A stretch of 64,000 nucleotides of DNA, from assembly GCF_024518835.1 (NCBI RefSeq), contig NZ_JANIGO010000004.1, positions 264,497 to 328,496 on the forward strand. The letters run 5' to 3'. This document shows positions 47,747-56,959 of this stretch, one piece after another. Positions within the stretch are counted from its first letter, which is position 1, and the number at the start of each line of letters is the position of its first letter. The DNA is from Limnobacter humi (lineage in GTDB: Bacteria; Pseudomonadota; Gammaproteobacteria; Burkholderiales; Burkholderiaceae_B). Below the pieces are notes generated by a model. The model was given only the letters and a program-made list of their open reading frames with translations, was not told where the DNA came from and did no database searches. A program made the translations under genes and the position numbers.

Positions 47747-49863
47747 GCTTTGGCTCCTACGACCTGTGCGACGCGGATAGAACGATTTTCAGGAATTTCA
47801 CTGTGCGACAACACCTTCAAATTGGGTGCTGCACGCTTTAAAAGACGGGACATCGACAGGCGAAGCACATCGGGCACCAACAGCACTGGGCTCTGCCCCA
47901 GTTGCTCCTGACGTCCTGCGGCCTCGGCGGTCTGGCGTGCCAGTGTTTCCGCCAGGTTGGGGTCGATGCCCACGTGATCATTGCCCGCTGTGGTGTGGGC
48001 CTGGCTGATCATCTGCTCCAGACGGGGCTCCATGACCAACACATTCAATTCATCGGAAGGCCCTGCCAAGGCTTGCACAATTGCACGACCCAGCGCCACG
48101 CGAACAGCCGCAGTCAATTCCAGCGGGTTTTTGGTGCGGTTACCGTATTCCAGCAGGGTTTCAAAAATGGTGCGCAAGTCGCGGATGTGAACCGATTCTT
48201 CCAGCAGGTTCTGCAACACCTTCTGAATCACGGCCACGTCCAGCAACTTGGGGGTGAGGTCTTCCACCACCTTGGGTGCTGTTTTGGCAAAATGGTCCAG
48301 CAACTGTTGGGTTTCGGTGCGGCCCAGCAACTGGGCAGACGCGGTTTGCAGAATATGGCTCAGGTGCGTGGCCACCACGGTGGATGCATCCACCACGGTG
48401 TATCCCGCTGCAGTGGCTTTGTCCTTTTGGTCTTCAGCAATCCACACGGCAGGCAAACCGAATGCGGGGTCTTTGGTTTGCGGGCCTGGCAACTGCATGG
48501 TGACACGGCCCGGGTTAATGGCCAGAAACTGGTTGGGGAATACTTCCCCTTCGCCCATGCACACGCCCTTCAACAAGATGCGATACACCGATGGACGCAG
48601 TTCCAGGTTGTCACGCAGGTGCACAGCGGGCGGCAGAAAGCCCACTTCCTGCGCAAATTTTTTGCGAATGGCCTTGATGCGTTTGAGCAAATCGCCATCC
48701 TGCTTGTTGTCAACCAGGCTGATCAAGCGGTAACCCACTTCCAATGCCACGGTGTCGACGGGCACCAAGTCGTCCCACGTGGCTTCCTGGGCTTCGGTGG
48801 TGGCCGCCTTGATTTTTTCCTTTTCAGCATCGGATGCCTGCTTGGCAGGCTCTGCCTTTTTGGCGGCCATGCGGTAGGCCAGATAACCAAAACCAGCCGA
48901 CAAGGTGAGAAATGCAAAATTGGGCATGCCCGGAATCATGCCCATCAGCGCCAAAATACCGGAGGTGATGGCAATCGCCTGGGGGGATTTCATCAACTGC
49001 CCGGCCATTTGGGTACCAATGTCCTGGCCTTGGCCAACCCGGGCGACCACCATGCCGGCGGCAATCGAAATGATCAGCGCGGGAATTTGGGCGACCAGAC
49101 CATCACCAATGGCCAACATCACGTAATTTTTACCGGCTGCAGCAAAGCTCAGGTCGTGCTGGGCCACACCCACGGCGAACCCACCGATGATGTTGATGGC
49201 CAGAATCAACATGCCGGCCACTGCATCGCCGCGAACAAATTTCGAAGCACCGTCCATGGAGCCGAAAAACTCGGCTTCCTGGGTGACTTCCTGACGACGC
49301 TTTTTGGCCTCGTCTTCTGCAATCAGGCCCGCGTTCAAATCGGCATCAATGGCCATCTGTTTACCGGGCATGGCATCCAGGGTAAAACGGGCCGACACTT
49401 CTGCAATTCGGCCAGCGCCTTTGGTGATCACCACAAAGTTGATGATCATCAGAATCACAAACACCACCAGGCCCACCGCCAGGTTGCCACCAATCAGGAA
49501 ATGGGCAAACGCTTCGATCACTTTGCCGGCCGCATCAGGGCCTTCGTGACCATGGATCAGCACCACACGGGTGGACGCCACGTTCAGGCTCAGGCGCATC
49601 AACGTGGTGACAAGCAGGATGGTGGGAAAGGCGGCGAAGTCCAGCGGACGTGTGGTGTAGAGGCTGGCGACAAGCACCATCAGGCTGAGCGCAATGTTGA
49701 ATGAGAACAGCAGATCGAGCACCACTGGGGGCAGCGGCAGCATCATCATGAACAGAATCATCAAGATGAACAGCGGTGCGCCCAAGGTTTTGGCCTTGTC
49801 GCCAGAGAAACCCTGTTTGAGGAATTCAAGATTGAATGCGGGAGTGGCCACAGTTCTGCGCAT
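47743..49863 (-). CDS. flhA: Flagellar export gate protein FlhA
   Basis: Inner-membrane part of the flagellar type III export gate. It is 706 residues. Eight TM helices lie in the first half, with the FHIPEP-type cytoplasmic loop (TKGAGRIAEVSARFTLDAMPGKQMAIDADLNAGL), then the large cytoplasmic domain (WDDLVPVDTVALEVGYRLI, LLDHFAKTAPKVVEDL) that receives chaperone-cargo. It is complete. It should be read together with flhB, but a repeat of about 270 bases separates them. Confidence 0.97.
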   Translation of the reverse strand: MRRTVATPAFNLEFLKQGFSGDKAKTLGAPLFILMILFMMMLPLPPVVLDLLFSFNIALSLMVLVASLYTTRPLDFAAFPTILLVTTLMRLSLNVASTRVVLIHGHEGPDAAGKVIEAFAHFLIGGNLAVGLVVFVILMIINFVVITKGAGRIAEVSARFTLDAMPGKQMAIDADLNAGLIAEDEAKKRRQEVTQEAEFFGSMDGASKFVRGDAVAGMLILAINIIGGFAVGVAQHDLSFAAAGKNYVMLAIGDGLVAQIPALIISIAAGMVVARVGQGQDIGTQMAGQLMKSPQAIAITSGILALMGMIPGMPNFAFLTLSAGFGYLAYRMAAKKAEPAKQASDAEKEKIKAATTEAQEATWDDLVPVDTVALEVGYRLISLVDNKQDGDLLKRIKAIRKKFAQEVGFLPPAVHLRDNLELRPSVYRILLKGVCMGEGEVFPNQFLAINPGRVTMQLPGPQTKDPAFGLPAVWIAEDQKDKATAAGYTVVDASTVVATHLSHILQTASAQLLGRTETQQLLDHFAKTAPKVVEDLTPKLLDVAVIQKVLQNLLEESVHIRDLRTIFETLLEYGNRTKNPLELTAAVRVALGRAIVQALAGPSDELNVLVMEPRLEQMISQAHTTAGNDHVGIDPNLAETLARQTAEAAGRQEQLGQSPVLLVPDVLRLSMSRLLKRAAPNLKVLSHSEIPENRSIRVAQVVGAKA

Positions 49864-49977
49864 CTGATGTTGTTAACGGTTCCATTATGGAAAACTTGAG
49901 GGGTGGACCAAGCGGGGAATTGAGGCCGAAAAGGTGTCCAATTGCAACGTGAGACGGTGCCTGTGCTGTTTGGACTG

Positions 49978-50250
49978 CCCCCAGCAACACCGGCAGCCCG
50001 GTTTCCGCTGATCGCCCCTTCGCAACACCGGTAGCCCAGCCCGAACGCCCCCCGAAGGAAAGGTCGCCCCTTTGCAGCGACAGTCAGGACAATCTGCACT
50101 CATTGGCCAAACCCTGTGCCAAGCAGGCGCGGTGGGCCAAGCTCAACGAGCTGGCCCAGAGGTCGATCCCGACCGTCTTTTTTGGAGGGTCGACCTCAGC
50201 GATCGCGAGGCTCAGGTTTTGAACAACAGATTGGCCGTCGCCAAGGGAGG
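49978..50250 (-). repeat. Dispersed repeat, copy 2 (between flhB and flhA)
   Basis: The 409-base gene-free stretch 49864-50272 between flhB and flhA is mostly this repeat. It is the inverted partner of copy 1 at 30553-30933, with exact blocks at 50167-50211 and 50073-50098. It begins about 23 bases after the flhB stop and reads in the same sense as flhB, as copy 1 does after its own upstream gene. Two tandem segments with CCGGTGTTGC lie near its far end (on the minus strand). No open reading frame of note is present. Confidence 0.75.
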
Positions 50251-50272
50251 GGTACACGCGCAGAAAACAGCT

Positions 50273-51403
50273 TTACTCACTCACTCCCGGATCCAAGCCC
50301 GCCGGTATATCCGCCGAATCGGGCACTTGGAGCAAATGCGCCCTGCCCTCCGCCAGCGCATAGACATACGCCAGCAGCTTGGCCACCGCCGTGTACAAAC
50401 TGGCGGGTATTTCCTGTTCCAGTTCAACATGGGCGTACAGCGCACGGGCCAAGGGCGGGGCTTCAACCAAGGGGATCCTGGCTTCCTTGCCCACTTCGCG
50501 GATGCGCAGGGCCAAAGGTCCGATGCCTTTGGCCAACACCCGGGGAGCGCCATTGCCCTGCTTGTCGTATTTCAGGGCAACCGAGTAATGGGTTGGGTTG
50601 GTGACGATCACATCGGCTTTGGGTACCGAGGCCATCATCCGCTTGCGGGCGGCTTCCCGTTGCATCTGCTTGATGCGCCCCTTCAAGTGTGGGTCGCCTT
50701 CTGATTCCTTGGCTTCACGCTTGAGTTCTTCCAGATTCATGCGCAAACCTTTGTAGTACTTCCACAGCTGATATGGCACATCAATGGCCACAATGCCCAT
50801 GTACACACAGGCCAGAATCAAGGCATCTTTCACAGCGATGCGGGCCGTTTCAGCCATGGCATGTTCCAGTGGCATGGCCGACAGTTGGGCAAACTCAGGC
50901 ATGTCGGCCTGAATCAACAAGTAGCCCACGCCGCCCAGTACCACGGCCTTCAGTACCGCTTTCAGCAACTCCACCAAACCGTTGGTGGAGAAAATATTCT
51001 TCAAGCCGCTAACAGGATTTAATTTGGAGAGTTTTGGCTCCAGCGGCTTGGTTGACCAGTTCAGTCCGCCCACCACCAGGTTGGCCACAATCGCCGACAC
51101 AAATACAGCCAGAAACAGTGGGATCAAAATGACCAGGCTATCCTGCATCATGCCAATCCATTTCAGGCCCATGGCCTTGGTGTCGAACGCCTGCGTGCGG
51201 TCCAGCGTTAGGCCAGCGCGCAACAGTTTTTCGCTTTGGCTTAACAGGTCTGTACCCAGCGAATACAGCAACGCCACACCGACGAGCAACACCACGCCAC
51301 CGCCCAACTCTCGCGACCTGGGCACATTGCCTTCTTCGCGGGCTTTGCGGATCTTTTGTTCGGAGGCTGGTAATTCCTTTTCCTGGTCGCTTTCTTCAGC
51401 CAC
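50273..51403 (-). CDS. flhB: Flagellar export switch protein FlhB
   Basis: Controls the change of export substrate from hook to filament proteins. It is 376 residues. Four TM helices are followed by the cytoplasmic domain with the self-cleavage site NPTH at residues 269-272 (VIVTNPTHYSVALKY), intact. The C-terminal tail is short. The start is a GTG at 51403 with GGGGAG 6 bases upstream. flhA follows only after the repeat of copy 2. Confidence 0.97.
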   Translation of the reverse strand: MAEESDQEKELPASEQKIRKAREEGNVPRSRELGGGVVLLVGVALLYSLGTDLLSQSEKLLRAGLTLDRTQAFDTKAMGLKWIGMMQDSLVILIPLFLAVFVSAIVANLVVGGLNWSTKPLEPKLSKLNPVSGLKNIFSTNGLVELLKAVLKAVVLGGVGYLLIQADMPEFAQLSAMPLEHAMAETARIAVKDALILACVYMGIVAIDVPYQLWKYYKGLRMNLEELKREAKESEGDPHLKGRIKQMQREAARKRMMASVPKADVIVTNPTHYSVALKYDKQGNGAPRVLAKGIGPLALRIREVGKEARIPLVEAPPLARALYAHVELEQEIPASLYTAVAKLLAYVYALAEGRAHLLQVPDSADIPAGLDPGVSE

Positions 51404-51501
51404 CGCGGCTCCCCTTTCTGCAATGAAGGCTCTATTATGTGGTCAAGAACATACAAAACAAACCCCCGAATTGAAGGGGAAACCACACAGGACAGGCACC
51501 C

Positions 51502-51861
51502 ATGCTTTACGACCCCACCGAGGCACTGGCCCGCATCGACGATGATCTTGAGTTGCTCAAGATGCTCATCGGGGTTTACTTGAATGAACGGGACACCTAC
51601 ACCCATCGATTAACCAAGGCCTACTCAGCAGCAGACTGGGTGGAACTGGGCAATGCCGCACACAATGTGAAAGGGGCCAGCGCCGCCATTGGGCTTGAAA
51701 TGGTGCGTGAAATCGCCGAAACACTGGAAAAAACCTGCCGCAGTGCACCCAATGTACCTTCGGACAAAGACATCCAGAGTTTTCAGTTTCTGTTTGAGAA
51801 ATTGATGGACCGACTCAAGCAGTGTGAGTCGGTCATGAATGATTGGCTAAACAGCCACTGA
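51502..51861 (+). CDS. Hpt-domain phosphotransfer protein
   Basis: A 119-residue, single-domain histidine phosphotransfer protein. The phospho-histidine motif is intact (AAHNVKGASAAIG) within a four-helix bundle pattern, and no other domain is attached. It is divergent from flhB and its stop lies 31 bases before the end of the convergent chemoreceptor. The window has one intact receiver-ended hybrid kinase (8316-11486) that would need such a partner, but this link is only inference. Confidence 0.88.
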   Translation: MLYDPTEALARIDDDLELLKMLIGVYLNERDTYTHRLTKAYSAADWVELGNAAHNVKGASAAIGLEMVREIAETLEKTCRSAPNVPSDKDIQSFQFLFEKLMDRLKQCESVMNDWLNSH

Positions 51862-51892
51862 ATCAGTGCTGAACACAGTCACTGGCCTGTCA

Positions 51893-53638
51893 TCAATCTC
51901 GAATCAACAGTTCCGGACTGAAGCCCAAACGGATACCACCCCAGTGGCGGCCGTCAATCTCGATGGGCAAGGATAGATCATTGAGCACCTCACCGGTGTC
52001 ACGTCGATAGGTTTGCAACAGCCACGGCGTGACATTCTGCGCAGCGCGAAGACCGACGGGATCGCTGAACATGCGTTTGTCACGGCTCTCCACCAGGTCT
52101 TTTTTCAGGTCGCCGGTCGCAGGCCTTGAATACTTGCTGTTGTGCGTTGGTGCATAGCCTTTGCGGTCCACACAGAGTGCGAATACAGACCCTTGAACAT
52201 CGGCCACCAAGCGATCGTACACGGCCTGCAATTCACGTTCCACCGCACGGTCATAGTGGGTGCTGTACTTTTGCGGATTGGTGTTGGCAATCGGCTTGTA
52301 ACTCTCATCGAAAATGTTCACACCACTGAGTTGGGCCCGCGTCAAAATGTCTGCACAGGCCTGGCGAGCCTGCATGGCCCGTTCGATGATGGACTCATAA
52401 GCCCCTTTGCCAATCTTGAAGCGAGCCACCAGTTCCTTGATGCGGTCGGTTGCGTTGGCCAACTCACTGCTGGAGCGCTCGCTGTCGGTGGTCTGGCTGA
52501 TCACCGACTGTGCAGTTTCGCGAATGCGAGAGGCTTTTTCCGACACCTCGGCATTGATCACCTTCACCGACTGAACCTGTGTGGTCACGTCGTTGATCTG
52601 GGTGCTCATTTCCTCAAAACTATGGACCATGCCTGAAAACTTCTCAGACGAGGCAGTCACGGTGTGCTGGCCTTTGAGAATGCTCTGGTTGATTTCACGG
52701 GTTTCGTTTTGTGTGTCGTTCACCAGTGCGAGCATGGATGAAATATTGCCGCGGATTTCACCGGTTGCCGCCTTGACCCGTTCAGCCAAACCGCGCACCT
52801 CGTCAGCCACCACCGCAAAACCCCGGCCCTGCTCACCGGCACGCGCCGCTTCAATGGCCGCATTCAAGGCCAGCAAGTTGGTTTGGTCCGAAATATCATT
52901 GATGAGCTTGACGATGCTTTCAATCCCTTTGCCAGTGGCCGCCAGTTGCTCCACTGTCTGCCCGAAACTGCTCAGGCTGCCCGAGGCGTTGTTCATGTCT
53001 TCAGCCACGGTCAACAGTTCACGGTAGGATGAATTCACGGTCTGCAAATGTTCGCTGGTGGCTGACGACAAATAGCTGGCGCTGTTGGCCACCTGCTCCA
53101 TGGCTTGGGACGCGTGGTCGGCTGCATTGAAAATTTCACCGGTGATTTCACCCTGTTTGTCGGCCGTGCGGCTGGCGTCTTTCAAACTGCCAGACACCCG
53201 CACCGACTCCATGGACACCTGCGCGGTCATGCGGCGAATTTCATGAATAAGATCACGAAGGCGTGCCATGAAGGCATTGTAATTGTCGGCCAACTCACAC
53301 AGTTCATCCTGGGTCACGGTGGGCAAATCCACCGACAAGTCACCCTCACCATGGGCCAGCAAATTCATACGGGCACTGAGCAAATGCACCGGGCGCACAA
53401 TGAGGTGTTTTAAATACAGGTAAGCCCCTACGCCACTGAGCACCGTCAGGGCGGTGAATGTGGCAAACAGCGTGTTGAACACGGGTAAATCGGTGGCTGG
53501 AATGCGGCCTTGCAACCAGGCGTACAGCACGCCAAAACCCGTGATGGAGGCCAGCACTGTCACCATCACATTGCCAAACAACTTTCGGCCCAATGTGTAG
53601 AAAAACGTTTTCTCGATGGTGCGGTACAGTGAACTCAT
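51893..53638 (-). CDS. Methyl-accepting chemotaxis protein with a C-terminal sensor domain
   Basis: A 581-residue chemoreceptor. Two TM helices (about 22-43 and 53-75) leave only a very short periplasmic loop. HAMP follows (about 78-130), then the signalling domain with the conserved hairpin tip [38 protein letters not shown]. Beyond it is an extra domain of about 130 residues (from [13 protein letters not shown] to HWGGIRLGF) that resembles Cache-like sensors but is in the cytoplasm. I recall this tail in other proteobacterial receptors (VGLRAAQN ... [10 protein letters not shown]). A candidate sigma-28 -10 (GCCGACTG, 53674-53681) is upstream with imperfect spacing to a TAAA. Confidence 0.92.
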   Translation of the reverse strand: MSSLYRTIEKTFFYTLGRKLFGNVMVTVLASITGFGVLYAWLQGRIPATDLPVFNTLFATFTALTVLSGVGAYLYLKHLIVRPVHLLSARMNLLAHGEGDLSVDLPTVTQDELCELADNYNAFMARLRDLIHEIRRMTAQVSMESVRVSGSLKDASRTADKQGEITGEIFNAADHASQAMEQVANSASYLSSATSEHLQTVNSSYRELLTVAEDMNNASGSLSSFGQTVEQLAATGKGIESIVKLINDISDQTNLLALNAAIEAARAGEQGRGFAVVADEVRGLAERVKAATGEIRGNISSMLALVNDTQNETREINQSILKGQHTVTASSEKFSGMVHSFEEMSTQINDVTTQVQSVKVINAEVSEKASRIRETAQSVISQTTDSERSSSELANATDRIKELVARFKIGKGAYESIIERAMQARQACADILTRAQLSGVNIFDESYKPIANTNPQKYSTHYDRAVERELQAVYDRLVADVQGSVFALCVDRKGYAPTHNSKYSRPATGDLKKDLVESRDKRMFSDPVGLRAAQNVTPWLLQTYRRDTGEVLNDLSLPIEIDGRHWGGIRLGFSPELLIRD

Positions 53639-53826
53639 CTGAACATCTCCCAGCCCAGGCCTTGTGAGCCCGTCAGTCGGCTTTGTTGTGTTGATTTAAA
53701 AATGCGGTCTGCAGTGTTCTGCAGCAGGCGATATCAAATTATTAAAAATTTCAGACAAACCCAATCAGGTTATTAGACCGGCAAAAACCGCCTACTTTAA
53801 ACAAAGGTGAAACAAGGTAAAACAAA

Positions 53827-53851
53827 AGGGCCAGGTTAAAAACCTGGCCCT
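53827..53851 (-). terminator. Rho-independent terminator after cheA
   Basis: GGGCCAGGTT (53828-53837) pairs perfectly with AACCTGGCCC (53841-53850) around AAA. On the minus strand it is followed by TTTTGTTTT. It ends the cheV-cheY-cheZ-cheA operon. Confidence 0.9.
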
Positions 53852-53880
53852 CAGGGGAAACAGCCATTCAACGGGAGTTC

Positions 53881-55710
53881 TTACAGCTTGCCTTCCAGCA
53901 ACTCCCGCAATTCCAGAACCAGCACCAACAGCCCCTCGCCAGATAAGGTGGCACCCGCCACGCCTTTGGGTTTGACGCCGTCCAGTGGCTTGATCATGAC
54001 CTCATCCTGCCCCACCAAGGTGTCCACAGCCAGAATGCAACTGCGGTTGCCGCTCACGGCCATCACACCCACTTTGGGTCGATCGCTGGTGGGGCGTCCG
54101 ATCAGACTGGCCAAATCCAGCAAAGGCACCACTTCGCCACGGATGACCATGGTGGGCTTTCCATTCACGCGCTGAACCTTCTCTTGCTCAATCGGAATGA
54201 TTTCCCGCACACAAGACAATGGCAATGAGTAAATTTGCTCTTCCAGCTTGAGCATCAGCACCGGCAATATGGCCAGCGTGAGCGGCAGCAGAATGGTGAT
54301 TCGAGAGCCCTGACCCGGCTCAGACTGAATTTCGATCCGTCCATTCAGGCGCTGAATATTGGTCTTGACCACATCCATGCCCACACCGCGGCCAGAAATA
54401 TCGGAAATCTGATCCTTGGTCGAAAAGCCGGGTAAAAAAATCAGTTGCAGGCTGTCTTGGGTGTTGAGTTGACCGGCCTCTTCATGGCTGATCAACCCCT
54501 TTTCCACCGCTTTTTCCCGAATCACTTCCGGACGCATGCCGCGGCCATCATCCTGGATTTCGATCACGATGTGGTCGCCTGTTTGGCGTGCCGACAGGTT
54601 CACAATACCTTTGGCATTTTTACCAACGGCTGTGCGGTCTGCGATGGTTTCAATGCCGTGGTCAACCGCATTGCGCACCAGGTGAACCAAGGGATCATTC
54701 AGCTCTTCCAGAATGGACTTGTCCACTTCGGTTTCTGCGCCTTCAATCACCAGTTCAACATCTTTGCCCAACTGGCGGGCTACATCACGCGCCAAGCGGC
54801 TGTATTTCTGGAATACACGGCCAACTGGCTGCATGCGGGCTTTCATCACAGCCGATTGCAGGTCTGACACCAACATGTCCAACTGACCCACCACGGTGTC
54901 GAGCGCCTTGAGAACATCCTCACCGCGGTCACCACGGGTGATGGCATCAAACAGGCAATTCAGCCGGTTCTTGGTCAAACCAATTTCACCGCTCAGGTTC
55001 AAAATCTGGTCAAAACGTTGGGTGTCGACCCGAATGGTGTTTTCTTTGGTGGCGGCGGCTGCAGGCGATGCAGCGGGTTTGGGTTTGGCCACAGGCTTGG
55101 GGCGAACTGCAGCGGCCGACTGTTTTGCCAACGCTTCCGTGACCATCTCGGTGCTCAGCGCTGCCTGTGCGAGTTCCTTGGGTGGTACACCCACCACAGC
55201 TTCATACATGCCGGCCCAGTCCAGTTCATCGTCGGTGTTGGTGGACCGTACAGCAACAGGCGCTGCTTCAGGCTCAGCTGTTGAGCTCGGTGCAGCAACA
55301 GGGTCCACCGGCGCGACACTGCGGCCCTCAATGGCCGCATCCAGCGCATCCAGCAGCTCCTGGGGTGCCCCCGACGGCTGATGCCCATTGCGCATTTCAC
55401 CAAACATGCGGTGCACTTCACCGGTGGCAGCCAGAATGCTGTCCATCATTTCGGCGGTCAGCGAGAGGCTGCGTGAACGTAGCTTGTCAAAGAGGTTTTC
55501 AGTTTTGTGGCACAACTCCACCAGGTGGGCAGCTTCCAGAAAACCGGCGCCCCCCTTGATGGTGTGAAACCCACGAAACACCGTGGCCAACAGGTCTGAA
55601 TCTTCCGGACTCTGCTCCAGCTCTACCAATTTGGCGTCCACGTCTTCCAGCAAGTCACCCGCTTCGGTCAAGAAGTCTTGTAGCAACTCGACATCACTGA
55701 ATGCACTCAT
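53881..55710 (-). CDS. cheA: Chemotaxis histidine kinase CheA
   Basis: Receives receptor signals and phosphorylates CheY and CheB. It is 609 residues. The P1 domain carries the histidine in FHTIKGGAGFLE (residue about 49); a linker rich in A and P and without a recognisable P2 domain follows (about 130-215); then P3 dimer helices, the P4 ATPase (HLVRNAVDHGIE, QDDGRGM, GRGVGMDVVK) and the CheW-like P5 domain to the end. Lack of P2 makes it shorter than the E. coli protein (654 residues). GGAGA precedes the ATG. It is the last gene of the operon. Confidence 0.97.
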   Translation of the reverse strand: MSAFSDVELLQDFLTEAGDLLEDVDAKLVELEQSPEDSDLLATVFRGFHTIKGGAGFLEAAHLVELCHKTENLFDKLRSRSLSLTAEMMDSILAATGEVHRMFGEMRNGHQPSGAPQELLDALDAAIEGRSVAPVDPVAAPSSTAEPEAAPVAVRSTNTDDELDWAGMYEAVVGVPPKELAQAALSTEMVTEALAKQSAAAVRPKPVAKPKPAASPAAAATKENTIRVDTQRFDQILNLSGEIGLTKNRLNCLFDAITRGDRGEDVLKALDTVVGQLDMLVSDLQSAVMKARMQPVGRVFQKYSRLARDVARQLGKDVELVIEGAETEVDKSILEELNDPLVHLVRNAVDHGIETIADRTAVGKNAKGIVNLSARQTGDHIVIEIQDDGRGMRPEVIREKAVEKGLISHEEAGQLNTQDSLQLIFLPGFSTKDQISDISGRGVGMDVVKTNIQRLNGRIEIQSEPGQGSRITILLPLTLAILPVLMLKLEEQIYSLPLSCVREIIPIEQEKVQRVNGKPTMVIRGEVVPLLDLASLIGRPTSDRPKVGVMAVSGNRSCILAVDTLVGQDEVMIKPLDGVKPKGVAGATLSGEGLLVLVLELRELLEGKL

Positions 55711-55744
55711 TCATTTCTCCCACCCGAATCAACGGGCACTGTCC

Positions 55745-56533
55745 TCAGAAGCCCAGGCTTTCCAGCAGGTCGTCCACCTGGCCCTGGTTGGCACACACAT
55801 CGGTGCGGCCCTCGGTGTTGATGGCTGGACCATTCAGCCAGGTTTCTTCAACCTGCTTGCGCTGGTCGGGTGGTGTGGTGTCCAGCAACAACTGAACCAG
55901 CTGCTCTTCCAGCCCTTGGGCCATGTTCGCAATGCGGTTGACCACTTGACCAGTCAGGTCATGGAAGTCCTGCGCCATCATGATGTCGGTCAGCTTGCTG
56001 CCCATTTCACCCGTGTGGCCTGAAACCCGCTTCACAAAATCCCGGTTGGCTTGCGCATGGGCCTTGAATTCTTCCAGGCTCATTTCATTGTTGTAGAGCT
56101 TGTCCCAGGCTTTGTCGAGTGCATTGGCCTGGTCGGCCAGGTCATCGTTCAGCTTCTGGGAAACCTCCACGGTGGCTAGCACTTTTTCAGCAGCCTGACC
56201 CGTCAGGTTGGCGATGTAATTCAGTCGGGCACGGGCATCGGGCAGGCTGTTCACAGCCGTTTCAACACTTTTGTCGTAGCCCAGTTCACGCAGGGCGTCG
56301 TGCAGCTTTCGTGTCAGTGAACCCACGCGACGGAAGACATCGTGCGGGTCATCACCGTCGCCTTCGTCCATGTCGGCAAATGGGTTGTCATTGGCCATGT
56401 TGTCCGGCGCTGCTGCCTGCTGTTGCGCAGGGGTGGCGCTTGCGCCGCTGTCCCAGCTACGCTGTTCTGCAATGGAATCGAACAGGGCTTCCAGTTCGTC
56501 GTTGTCGCCGTTTTTCAAGTTATCGGGAGTCAT
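55745..56533 (-). CDS. cheZ: Chemotaxis protein phosphatase CheZ
   Basis: Dephosphorylates CheY-P. It is 262 residues. It has a long helical hairpin, the catalytic region with aspartate and glutamine (MMAQDFHDLTGQVVNRI), and the C-terminal CheY-binding helix VDDLLESLGF. The N-terminal 65 residues are acidic and variable (ANDNPFADMDEGDGDDP). It lies between cheY and cheA in the operon. Confidence 0.96.
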   Translation of the reverse strand: MTPDNLKNGDNDELEALFDSIAEQRSWDSGASATPAQQQAAAPDNMANDNPFADMDEGDGDDPHDVFRRVGSLTRKLHDALRELGYDKSVETAVNSLPDARARLNYIANLTGQAAEKVLATVEVSQKLNDDLADQANALDKAWDKLYNNEMSLEEFKAHAQANRDFVKRVSGHTGEMGSKLTDIMMAQDFHDLTGQVVNRIANMAQGLEEQLVQLLLDTTPPDQRKQVEETWLNGPAINTEGRTDVCANQGQVDDLLESLGF

Positions 56534-56560
56534 CCTCGCGCCCTCGCTTGTTGTGGGTTT

Positions 56561-56950
56561 TTACACAGACATCTTGGCGACAATCTTGCCAAGTTTCTCT
56601 TCCAGGGTCGCTTTGGTGAAGGGCTTGACGATGTAACCATTGGCCCCCATTTGGGCAGCCGTCACAATGTCTTCCTTCTTGGCTTCCGCCGTCACCAACA
56701 ACACGGGCAGGTGCTTGAGATCGGGGTCGCTGCGAATGTTTTGCAGCAGCTCAAAGCCATTCATGTTGGGCATGTTCAAATCGCTCACCACAAAATTGAA
56801 GTGGCCGCTTTTGAGCTTGCCCAGCGCCACAGCACCGTCTTCGGCTTCGTCGGCATTGTTGTAGCCGATTTCCTTCAGCAGGTTTCGAACGATTCGACGC
56901 ATGGTCGAAAAGTCGTCCACAATCAGGATTCTCAATTCTTCGGGGTTCAT
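56561..56950 (-). CDS. cheY: Chemotaxis response regulator CheY
   Basis: Carries the signal from CheA to the flagellar switch. It is 129 residues. The acidic pair is in [12 protein letters not shown], the phosphoacceptor in [14 protein letters not shown], and the conserved T and K in [11 protein letters not shown] and GYIVKPFT. The sequence is very close to enterobacterial CheY. It follows cheV after 9 bases. Confidence 0.97.
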   Translation of the reverse strand: MNPEELRILIVDDFSTMRRIVRNLLKEIGYNNADEAEDGAVALGKLKSGHFNFVVSDLNMPNMNGFELLQNIRSDPDLKHLPVLLVTAEAKKEDIVTAAQMGANGYIVKPFTKATLEEKLGKIVAKMSV

Positions 56951-56959
56951 GCTTGCTCC

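Noticed and set aside
46490..47911. 473-codon open frame opposite flhF
   Set aside because: Antisense shadow; flhF is complete with all G motifs and the opposite frame has no recognisable domain.
47902..49704. 600-codon open frame opposite flhA
   Set aside because: It mirrors the intact flhA gene; the product is rich in H, Q and G, typical of an antisense reading of membrane-protein codons.
53674..53699. Possible sigma-28 promoter for the chemoreceptor gene
   Set aside because: The -10 GCCGACTG is good, but the -35 is reduced to TAAA and one base too close, so I do not list it as a feature.
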